Shown here: piece by piece, positions 57,659 through 64,000 of the stretch | Position numbering within the stretch: position 1 is the stretch's first letter | Layout: the number at the start of each line of letters is the position of its first letter | Assembly: GCA_035628505.1 (NCBI GenBank) | Contig: DASPJR010000149.1 | Coordinates: 1-64,000, forward strand | Length of the DNA: 64,000 nt | DNA from: DASPJR01 sp035628505 | Lineage (GTDB): Bacteria; Planctomycetota; SZUA-567; H5-PLA8 | Direction of reading: 5' to 3' | Translations under genes and position numbers: made by a program | Notes under the pieces: model-generated | What the model was told of the DNA's origin: nothing | Database searches by the model: none | What the model saw: only the letters and a program-made list of their open reading frames with translations

Positions 57659-57817
57659 ACAAAAATTCCGGTCTTTTAATAGGACAACTGAAGTCTACCT
57701 CCTTTTGCCTGAAGCGTAAGCGGCTATTACCGTCCTCTCCTTCGCTTTAACGTCGCGGTTTTCCGGGTAGAGTATGCGCTTCAGGCTAAACAGGGCTAGA
57801 GGAGTCGAAATCGAAAA

Positions 57818-58726
57818 ATGCTTCCCATTGATCTGACAGGAAAACGGGCATTCGTCGCCGGTGTCGCGGACGACAACGGTTACGGCTGGGCCATCGCAAA
57901 GGCGCTCAAGCAGGCCGGCGCCAGCGTCTGCGTCGGCACGTGGCCGCCGGTGCTGGGGCTTTTCACGAAGAGCCTCGAGCGCGGCAAATTTGACGATTCG
58001 ATCTCCTTTCCCGGCGGCAAGCTCAGCTTTGAGAAGATCTACCCGCTGGATGCAACCTTCGACACGCCCGAAGACGTGCCGCCTGACATCCGCGACGACA
58101 AGCGCTACAAGGAAGTGCCGAAGTACACAATCCAGGAATGCGCCGATCAGATGCGCGCAGACTTCGGCGACAAGCCGCTGGACATCCTCGTCCACAGCCT
58201 CGCCAACGGGCCTGAAGTTAAAAAGCCGCTGATCGAAACCAGCCGCAAAGGCTATCTCGCCGCACTGAGTGCCAGCGCGTACTCGATGGTCTCGCTCGTG
58301 CAGCGCTTTGGGCCGCTGATGCGTCCCGGCGGCGCGGCCGTTTCGCTCTCGTACATGGCGTCTGAGCGCGCGGTTCCCGGCTACGGCGGCGGCATGGCAG
58401 CGGCCAAGGCGGCGCTTGAATGCGACACGCGCGTGCTGGCGCTCGAGGCCGGACGCAAGTACGACCTGCGCGTCAACGTGATCTCGGCCGGCCCCCTGCC
58501 CAGCCGCGCGGCAAAGGCGATCGGAACCATTGAACTGATGGTCGATTATTACAAAAAGAATTCGGCACGGCCGGAAGTCATGCGCGCCGACGACGTCGGC
58601 TATACGGCCGCATTCCTGTGCTCGCCGCTGGCGTCCGCAATTACCGGAACGCTGATTCATGTGGACCACGGATATCATGCGATGGGCATGGCAATTGATG
58701 TGATCCCGCCCACTGCGGCATCGTAG
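57818..58726 (+). CDS. fabI: enoyl-ACP reductase, plant/chlamydial type
   Basis: A 302-residue short-chain dehydrogenase-type enoyl-[acyl-carrier-protein] reductase (NADH), last step of fatty acid elongation. Signatures: AFVAGVADDNGYGWAIAKAL (cofactor loop), DILVHSLANGPEVKKPL, SLSYMASERAVPGYGGGM with the catalytic Tyr and AAAK Lys, RVNVISAGPL, and TAAFLCSPLASAITGTLI. The insertion KIYPLDATFDTPEDVPPDI, absent from E. coli-type FabI, matches plant and chlamydial enzymes. GC-rich upstream gap of 159 bases shared with the divergent small membrane protein. Confidence 0.93.
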   Translation: MLPIDLTGKRAFVAGVADDNGYGWAIAKALKQAGASVCVGTWPPVLGLFTKSLERGKFDDSISFPGGKLSFEKIYPLDATFDTPEDVPPDIRDDKRYKEVPKYTIQECADQMRADFGDKPLDILVHSLANGPEVKKPLIETSRKGYLAALSASAYSMVSLVQRFGPLMRPGGAAVSLSYMASERAVPGYGGGMAAAKAALECDTRVLALEAGRKYDLRVNVISAGPLPSRAAKAIGTIELMVDYYKKNSARPEVMRADDVGYTAAFLCSPLASAITGTLIHVDHGYHAMGMAIDVIPPTAAS

Positions 58727-58865
58727 AAATTTTTCCAGCCCGTGCAGAAGTTCAGTCGCATGTGCATGGGCCGGCGGGAGCGCTTTCGTTTAACGCGCTG
58801 CACTTTAGGGAGCGCTTACGCCGGCGGCATTTAGCAGATCCGTTTGCAGTAGCGAGGGGAACCTT

Positions 58866-60278
58866 ATGTCACACGACGTCGGCGCGTTGAAAGCGCGCGC
58901 GGAGAAACACGGCCAGGGTCATCTGTTTCAGTTTTTCTCATCTCTCAGTCCTTCAAGCCAAAATAAACTGCTCGAACAGATCGACGCCATCGAGTTCGAC
59001 GTCGTCGATTCGCTCATTGCTGAGTTCCTTAAAGGAGGCTCGCACGCTGAAAAAGACGTGAAGCTCGAGCCGCCGCCGGTGATTCCCCTACCCTCCTCTC
59101 CTCTTGAAAAGCAGGCCGAGCAGAAGGCGCGCGAAGCCGGCGAAGAGGCCTTCCGCAAAGGCCGGGTGGGATGTTTCCTCGTGGCCGGCGGACAGGGCAC
59201 ACGCCTGGGCCTGAACGGACCCAAGGGCGCGTTCAAAGTCGGCCCGATCACCGACCGCACGCTCTTTCAGATTCATGCTGAAAAGATCCTGGCTCTGCGG
59301 CGGCGCTACAAGGCTGCTGTGCCCTGGCTGATCATGACCAGCGATGCCAACGATGCCGAGACGAAAGCGTTCTTCAAGCAGCACAATTATTTTGGCATGG
59401 GCGAGCAGACGATCCGCATCTTCAAGCAGGCCAACATGCCGGCTGTTGGCCGTGATGGCAAAATCCTGATGCAATCGAAGGACGAAATCGCACTGTCGCC
59501 TAACGGCCACGGCGGATCGATCAAGGCGCTCTGGGATTCCGGCGCGATCGCGTGGGTGAAGTCTTTAGGCGTCGACACGCTCTTCTATTTCCAGGTCGAC
59601 AACGTGCTGACGAACATTGGCGATCCCGTGTTCATTGGCCACCACGTCAAAGCACGCTCTCAAATGTCCACCAAGGTCTGCCGCAAGCGCGACTGGAAAG
59701 AAAAAGTCGGCGTGCTGGGCCTGCGCAACGGCAAGCTCTCGGTGATCGAATATTCCGATCTACCGGAAGCGGTCGCGAAGGAAGTCGATGCCAACGGCCA
59801 GCTGCGCTGGTGGGCAGGGAACATCGCCATCCACGTGCTCGATGTCGCCTTCATCGAGAAGCTCAACAAAGGCGGGTTTCAGCTGCCGTACCACAAGGCT
59901 GAAAAGGCGGTGCAGTGCATCGGCCCCGATGGCAATCCGGCGGCGCTTAAGCCCGGCGAAAAGAACGGTATCAAGTTCGAAACGTTCGTCTTTGATGCGC
60001 TGACGCAGGCAGACAACACGCTGAATCTTGAGACCGCGCGTCTCGAGGATTTCAGTCCGATCAAAAATGCCGAAGGCGAGGATTCGCCCGCGACCGCGCG
60101 GCGCGATGTCATGGAGCAGTATGCGCGCTGGCTCACTTCTGCCGGCGTGCAGATTCCGCGCAAGTCCGATGGCAGTCTGGACTGCCGCATTGAAATCAGC
60201 CCCCTGACCAGCCTCGAAGGCGAGAACCTCGAAAAGGCACCAAAGAAAATCCAGCCGGGCCAGGACGTGTTGCTCTAG
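58866..60278 (+). CDS. UDP-sugar pyrophosphorylase, eukaryotic UAP type
   Basis: A 470-residue nucleotidyltransferase that makes UDP-N-acetylglucosamine or a related UDP-sugar from UTP and sugar-1-phosphate. Signatures of the UDPGP family: VAGGQGTRLGLNGPKGAF at about 106-123, PWLIMTSDAND, SPNGHGGSIKALWDSG, FYFQVDNVLTNIGDP and NGIKFETFVFDAL. Bacteria usually use GlmU; this is the eukaryotic-like class also found in planctomycetes and relatives. The exact sugar (GlcNAc-1-P or Glc-1-P) cannot be fixed by eye. GAGGGG precedes ATG 58866. Confidence 0.9.
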   Translation: MSHDVGALKARAEKHGQGHLFQFFSSLSPSSQNKLLEQIDAIEFDVVDSLIAEFLKGGSHAEKDVKLEPPPVIPLPSSPLEKQAEQKAREAGEEAFRKGRVGCFLVAGGQGTRLGLNGPKGAFKVGPITDRTLFQIHAEKILALRRRYKAAVPWLIMTSDANDAETKAFFKQHNYFGMGEQTIRIFKQANMPAVGRDGKILMQSKDEIALSPNGHGGSIKALWDSGAIAWVKSLGVDTLFYFQVDNVLTNIGDPVFIGHHVKARSQMSTKVCRKRDWKEKVGVLGLRNGKLSVIEYSDLPEAVAKEVDANGQLRWWAGNIAIHVLDVAFIEKLNKGGFQLPYHKAEKAVQCIGPDGNPAALKPGEKNGIKFETFVFDALTQADNTLNLETARLEDFSPIKNAEGEDSPATARRDVMEQYARWLTSAGVQIPRKSDGSLDCRIEISPLTSLEGENLEKAPKKIQPGQDVLL

Positions 60279-60350
60279 GGGCATAATCGCGGGGTAGTCG
60301 CTCGTGACGCGGGTGTTTCGCTCGCGGAAGCTTGAACTGTTTCCATCGGC

Positions 60351-60374
60351 TGCAGGCAGGATGCCTGCGGTACA
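60351..60374. repeat. GCAGGC-GATGCCTGC palindromic repeat, copy 1
   Basis: GCAGGCA, GG, ATGCCTGC followed by GGTACA: a short palindrome (GCAGGCA paired with TGCCTGC). A near-identical copy lies 150 bases downstream in the same orientation. Confidence 0.6.
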
Positions 60375-60500
60375 ACGGCGCCGCCAGTTGTATTGCACGC
60401 TTCGAACCTGGAGTAACCTTTCATTTACGGGCACCCGACGAACAAGAAGCCCATCTACTTGAAGCTTAGCCGGCGCCAGGCAACGCTGATCCTGGCGCCT

Positions 60501-60523
60501 CGCAGGCAAGATGCCTGTGTACA
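60501..60523. repeat. GCAGGC-GATGCCTG palindromic repeat, copy 2
   Basis: GCAGGCA, AG, ATGCCTG followed by TGTACA. It differs from copy 1 by two substitutions and one missing base. Confidence 0.6.
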
Positions 60524-60622
60524 GTTTTCAAAATTTCTATTATGCAAAATTGCCTCGCATAGCGTCTAATCATCAGGCGCATGGCATGCGTTATGCCGCA
60601 AGGCAGCGCAGGGGTGTTTTGC

Positions 60623-62764
60623 ATGATCGGCAGTGGCATGGTCGAACGATATATTGAGAATGTGGCTCGCGAGCATTTCGCGCGGCGGCGAGAGAAACTT
60701 GGCGCGATATCCTCCGCCGAGGCCGCCCGGGAACGCCAGGCGGAAATCCGCACGCTCTGCCGCGAGCTCCTGGGACCAACGCCGGCCGCCTCGGCACTTC
60801 GGATCAAGCCCATCAGCAGCTTGGAACGCGACGGCTATTTCCTTGAAAGCCTCACTTACGAGAGCGTTCCCGGCGCGCTGGTCACCGCCAACTTGTACCT
60901 GCCGGAGGGCCGGCCAAAGCCGCATCCGGGCGTTCTGTGCATCCCCGGACCGTGGAACGAAGGCAAAGCGCACGCTGACCTGCAGCGACTCGGCCAGCTG
61001 CTGGCCCGGCGCGGCATCGCGGCCCTGCTGGTGGATCTTCCGGGCCAGGGGGAGCGCATCGAGTTCTACGATTCAGCGTTGCGCCGAAGCTGGCTGGGGA
61101 AAACGCCGCAGGACGAACAGATTCATCTGGGCAATCCGCTGCTGCTGACCGGGCATCATCTCGCCAGCTGGATGCTGCATGATCTCGCGCGCGGTCTGGA
61201 TGTGCTGATCGAGCACGGCGGAGCCGATCCGCGCAGGCTCGGCGTTACGGGCGCGCTCAGCGGCGCGGGGATGGCGCGGCTGCTGTGCTGCCTGGATTCG
61301 CGCCTGAGCGCCGCGGCGATCGTGGCCGATGTTCTGGATGCGGAGACGCTGGGCGGACCGGGCGTGGAGCAGACGCTGATTGATTCAATACCGCGCGGAC
61401 TGACAGCGCTGGATCTGCTCGTGCCCTTTGCGCCCAAACCGCTGCTGGTCGCGTCGGTTTCGCTCGAACGTGGTCCGGGCAAGCTCGAAGGGGCGCTCAA
61501 TGAACTGCGGCACTGGTACGGCCTTCTCGGCCGTGGCGACGGCGTGGTGAGCGCCAGCTCCGAAGCGCAGCCGGGCTACGTGAAGGAGATCCGCGCGCGC
61601 GCGATGGATCACTTCGCGCGCGTCTTTGGGCTGCCAGAGGAGCGTGTGCGCGAACCTGAGACTCCTCCAGAAGCGGCCGAGACGTTGCATTGCACTGAGA
61701 CCGGCCAGATCTGCAACTCGCTCAATGCGAAAAGTCTCTTTGCTTTCCACAACGAAAGCGTAAGCGCGCTGCCGCCCGCTCAACCCGTGCCCCGCGACAG
61801 CGCGTCGGCCGCACAGCTGCAGGAAAGCATCCGCGCCACCTTCAGGCCGTATCTGCGTCTGCCCAAAGCGAGCGGCGATATAGGCGTGCAGGTCGAGAGC
61901 CATTCAAACGACTGGGGCTATAGCGTCGAAAAAGGCCGGCTGGTGCTGAATGAAGATCTGTTCATTCCTTTCAGCTTTTACAGCCTGCGTGAAACGCCAG
62001 ACAGCCCCGGCGCCAGCCGCCCTGCGCCGACGATTCTCGCGCTTCATGAACGCGGTGTTGCGGGAATCTACAAGCAGGCGCCGCTGATGAATATGCTCGC
62101 CGCCTGCGGAGCTCACGTGATGGCCATCGATGTGGTCGGCATCGGAGAAACGCGCCTGCAGGCGCCGCAGGAAACACGCATGCAGCCGGCGCGCAATGAC
62201 ACCGAGTTTGCCTACGATTCCCTGCTGTGCGGACCAGAAGCCGTGTGGGCGCACCGCGCACTCAATACCGGACTGAGCCTCTTCGGACTGCGCGTCTTCA
62301 GCGTCTTAAGCACACTCGATTACCTGCGCACGCGGCCCGAGGTCAATGCTGAATCGATCTCGATCGTCGGCGTGGGGCGCGGCGGCTTGTGGGGACTTTA
62401 TGCGGCCGCGCTCGATACCGGCATTGCCCGCCTGGCAGTCCTGCGCGCGCTGGCGACATACAAATCACTGGTAGAGCACCGCCGGCACAACCATCACTTC
62501 AGCCTGTATCTTCCCGGCTGTCTGCAGGAGTTCGATCTGCCGCATGTCTCCGCCTGTGTCGCGCCGCGCCCGCTGACACTGATCAACAGCGTCAACCAGC
62601 GTAAAAACCGCTGCAAGTACGACACCGTGCGCCGCGATTATGCGCTGACCAGCGAGGTATTCAAAACCACCGGCGCCCCCGGCGCATTCAACATCGTCCA
62701 TAGCGACAGCCCACCGGAGACGCTGGAGGCGCTCAAGGTCGCGCTCGGATTCGCCGAGTGCTGA
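60623..62764 (+). CDS. tandem alpha/beta-hydrolase (acetyl xylan esterase-like)
   Basis: About 713 residues from ATG 60623, which has AGGGG upstream; ATG 60638 is an alternative. No signal peptide. Two alpha/beta-hydrolase halves of the acetyl-xylan-esterase/dienelactone hydrolase type: the first (about 55-340) has GVLCIPGPWNEGK, LLVDLPGQGERI and the nucleophile region VTGALSGAGMARLL with Ser; the second (about 410-713) has ILALHERGVAGIY, VMAIDVVGIGETR and, at the nucleophile position, GVGRGGLWGLYAA with Arg instead of Ser. The second half is therefore probably inactive, perhaps structural or regulatory. Substrate unknown; an ester of a sugar or polymer is likely. Confidence 0.8.
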   Translation: MIGSGMVERYIENVAREHFARRREKLGAISSAEAARERQAEIRTLCRELLGPTPAASALRIKPISSLERDGYFLESLTYESVPGALVTANLYLPEGRPKPHPGVLCIPGPWNEGKAHADLQRLGQLLARRGIAALLVDLPGQGERIEFYDSALRRSWLGKTPQDEQIHLGNPLLLTGHHLASWMLHDLARGLDVLIEHGGADPRRLGVTGALSGAGMARLLCCLDSRLSAAAIVADVLDAETLGGPGVEQTLIDSIPRGLTALDLLVPFAPKPLLVASVSLERGPGKLEGALNELRHWYGLLGRGDGVVSASSEAQPGYVKEIRARAMDHFARVFGLPEERVREPETPPEAAETLHCTETGQICNSLNAKSLFAFHNESVSALPPAQPVPRDSASAAQLQESIRATFRPYLRLPKASGDIGVQVESHSNDWGYSVEKGRLVLNEDLFIPFSFYSLRETPDSPGASRPAPTILALHERGVAGIYKQAPLMNMLAACGAHVMAIDVVGIGETRLQAPQETRMQPARNDTEFAYDSLLCGPEAVWAHRALNTGLSLFGLRVFSVLSTLDYLRTRPEVNAESISIVGVGRGGLWGLYAAALDTGIARLAVLRALATYKSLVEHRRHNHHFSLYLPGCLQEFDLPHVSACVAPRPLTLINSVNQRKNRCKYDTVRRDYALTSEVFKTTGAPGAFNIVHSDSPPETLEALKVALGFAEC

Positions 62765-62768
62765 TTTT

Positions 62769-62801
62769 TTGAACCACGAAGGGCACGAAGGACACGAAGA
62801 A
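62769..62801. repeat. ACACGAAGG-type short dispersed repeat, copy 2
   Basis: Three tandem 9-base units of the form CCACGAAGG / GCACGAAGG / ACACGAAGA, beginning five bases after the hydrolase stop codon. The first 25 bases match the copy at 45261-45285 except for three substitutions. Confidence 0.65.
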
Positions 62802-62820
62802 GGAATGAGAGACGGGGTGG

Positions 62821-62952
62821 CCCGGACGAAGTCCGGGTCACGCAGCGACATCCAACCCTGCTTGCGTGTTGATCAACGAGAAAACAGCGCCACCTCTAGT
62901 GCGTACATCCAAGGAGCGTTGGATGTGCCTGCGGCACCCGGACGAAAGTCCG
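62821..62952. repeat. cluster of three small hairpins
   Basis: CCCGGAC-GAA-GTCCGGG (62821-62837), ACATCCAA-6-TTGGATGT (62905-62926) and CGGAC-GAAA-GTCCG (62939-62952). The first and third share the core CGGACGAA-GTCCG. A second copy of ACATCCAAC lies at 62848-62856. Looks like a REP-type composite element between the hydrolase and the M42 gene ends. Confidence 0.6.
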
Positions 62953-62985
62953 CGCCCCCGATCGACTTCTGCCGCTTCAAGCATA

Positions 62986-63013
62986 TGACAAGTGACCAAT
63001 GACGAATGACTAA
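62986..63013. repeat. TGACNAN heptamer array
   Basis: Four tandem heptamers TGACAAG, TGACCAA, TGACGAA, TGACTAA. The array overlaps the end of the M42 gene and supplies its TAG stop codon (63012-63010). Same heptamer type as in the element at 39988-40071. Confidence 0.7.
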
Positions 63014-64000
63014 TCGACCCACTTCTTGCGCGCGCCGATCTCGGCGGCTTGTGGGCAGAGTTCCTTCTTTGCGGCGCGCGCGCGTTCCAGCAGCCAGTCG
63101 GGTTTTCTGGTTCCGGCTTTCTTCTCAAGCAGCTCCGGCCGCTGCGCCAGTTCCAAGAGCAGATGTGCTTCGTTGAGAAAATCGTCGAGTTTCACCGTCT
63201 CCGCGCCGATGCCTTTACGTTCGCCATCCAGCGACTGGTTGTGATAATTCCCCAGCGGCACGGCGACTCCAGAGGAACGGTAGCCATAGGCACAGAAGGC
63301 CGTCGCTTCGCAGGATCCGCCGTCCATCAGCCGGCGCTGGTACTTGAAGGCGGGCTGTTCCTTGCTCACTGTTTCGGCCGCCTGCCGCAGCGCCTCTGTC
63401 AGATTCGGATCAAAGATGCTGGCGCGGTCGCCGACGCGAACGATGGCCCCTTCACCCTGCGGCGCGATGCCGGCAGCTTTGGAACACTCCAGCGACAGCA
63501 CACACGACTTTTTCGGAATGGTCTTAAGCCGGATGGCTTCGAGCGCGCCGAGAAAACCGACTTCTTCCGCGCGCGTGAAGAGCCCCCAGACTGCCACGCC
63601 CTTGGGCTTGCGCCGTGAGATCTCATCCAGCACGCAAAGCGCGGCCGCCGCGCCAAGCAGATCGTCGCAGCAGCGCGCGACGATGAAATCGTTCTCCACC
63701 GAGAAGCCTGGAAACGCCCACATGGCAAATCCGCCGGCCGGCGCAGTGCCACTGGTGATTCGCGCGACAGCTCCCGCCAGGCGCTTCTCCTCTTCCCTGA
63801 CCTCCGTCAGTTCACCCGTTCCGGCGGGCTTGGAATTGCCGGTTTCAAAAAATTCCACGCGCTGGCCCGCCTGCGCGTAGCCGGCACCAACGCCGCCCTT
63901 AAAGGAGAGCTGCACGCTGTCGCCGCTGACAGAATCGATCCAGAAACCAGGGTGGTCCAGATGCGCGACAAGGACCAGCGGCGGCTTTTTCGATGAACCC
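63010..64000 (-). CDS. M42-family metallo-aminopeptidase, 5' partial
   Basis: The frame runs off the right edge; about 329 residues of the C-terminal part are visible. Two-metal M42 peptidase signatures: VAHLDHPGFW just inside the edge (63940-63970; His ligand), FIVARCCDDLLGAA (bridging Asp), TRAEEVGFLGA (catalytic Glu pair), SLECSKA (Glu/Asp-type ligand) and VPLGNYHNQS (last His). Such enzymes form large cytoplasmic peptidase shells that trim peptides; some act on other amides. The stop codon lies within a heptamer repeat array. Confidence 0.88.
   Translation of the reverse strand, partial: GSSKKPPLVLVAHLDHPGFWIDSVSGDSVQLSFKGGVGAGYAQAGQRVEFFETGNSKPAGTGELTEVREEEKRLAGAVARITSGTAPAGGFAMWAFPGFSVENDFIVARCCDDLLGAAAALCVLDEISRRKPKGVAVWGLFTRAEEVGFLGALEAIRLKTIPKKSCVLSLECSKAAGIAPQGEGAIVRVGDRASIFDPNLTEALRQAAETVSKEQPAFKYQRRLMDGGSCEATAFCAYGYRSSGVAVPLGNYHNQSLDGERKGIGAETVKLDDFLNEAHLLLELAQRPELLEKKAGTRKPDWLLERARAAKKELCPQAAEIGARKKWVD

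Larger units (their letters stand above)
60279..60622. other. intergenic region with two dispersed repeats
   Basis: This 344-base gap has no gene. It contains two copies of a small palindromic repeat (60351-60374 and 60501-60523) and GC-rich palindromic bits between them. The rest shows nothing. Confidence 0.5.

Noticed and set aside
57695..58678. 327-codon minus-strand ORF opposite fabI
   Set aside because: FabI motifs occupy the plus strand; the antisense product is Arg/Ala-rich with no recognisable domain.
1..64000. tRNA, rRNA, riboswitch, transposase or phage genes
   Set aside because: None recognised on reading the gaps between genes; a covariance-model search would be needed to exclude small RNAs.

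Overview
This window looks like chromosomal DNA from a member of the PVC superphylum, most likely a planctomycete. The evidence is indirect. There is a DUF1552 / cytochrome-c-type DUF1592 gene pair, a plant/chlamydial-type enoyl-ACP reductase, a eukaryote-type UDP-sugar pyrophosphorylase, giant DUF11-repeat and kelch/PKD secreted proteins, and many small dispersed repeats. The sequence is moderately GC-rich by eye (not computed); the Rhs end at the left looks more AT-rich. I saw no rRNA, tRNA, CRISPR array, transposase or phage gene.

Layout. 1-3282: the 3' end of an Rhs/YD-repeat protein with a variable, possibly toxic C-terminus, followed 11 bases later by a small gene that may encode its immunity protein. 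3283-4206: gene-poor, with a PAS-domain remnant. 4207-12281: a signalling block on the minus strand, made of a dual hybrid histidine kinase (HK-REC-HK-REC), a methanogen-output-domain-like protein and a multi-PAS hybrid kinase. A short Fis-type helix-turn-helix ORF lies beyond it. 12878-18121: a five-gene plus-strand operon with two prepilins, a PilX-like protein, a secreted protein and a membrane-anchored HEAT-repeat protein. No pilus ATPase or platform gene is in the window. 18255-29309: one minus-strand gene for a 3684-residue secreted repeat protein.

29530-39295: a LysR regulator divergent from a very large membrane protein, then an amidohydrolase and an acyltransferase/NlpC-like fusion. 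39470-45247: secreted kelch/PKD protein (apparently frameshifted at its signal peptide), a coupled DUF2950-like protein and a TPR protein. 45294-49698: a minus-strand operon DUF1552, DUF1592-type cytochrome and HMA-domain protein, each joined to the next by an ATGA overlap. 49939-52369: MBOAT O-acyltransferase with an overlapping SGNH-type partner. 52458-57658: a small protein, a secreted metallopeptidase, a broken beta-helix gene, a PAS histidine kinase with a degenerate receiver, a GNAT acetyltransferase and a 45-residue membrane protein. 57818-64000: FabI, UDP-sugar pyrophosphorylase, a tandem alpha/beta-hydrolase and the 3' end of an M42 aminopeptidase gene.

Together the genes point to heavy investment in surface and secreted proteins, large multi-input sensor kinases and envelope lipid and polysaccharide modification. 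The most unusual items are the 28-28-28-base heptamer palindrome inserted in frame in the kelch gene, the calcium-loop-like motifs in all three pilin-like proteins, the giant repeat protein with a C-terminal domain shared with the kelch protein, and the Rhs C-terminus with its neighbour. All functional calls are by reading the sequence; no database search was possible.
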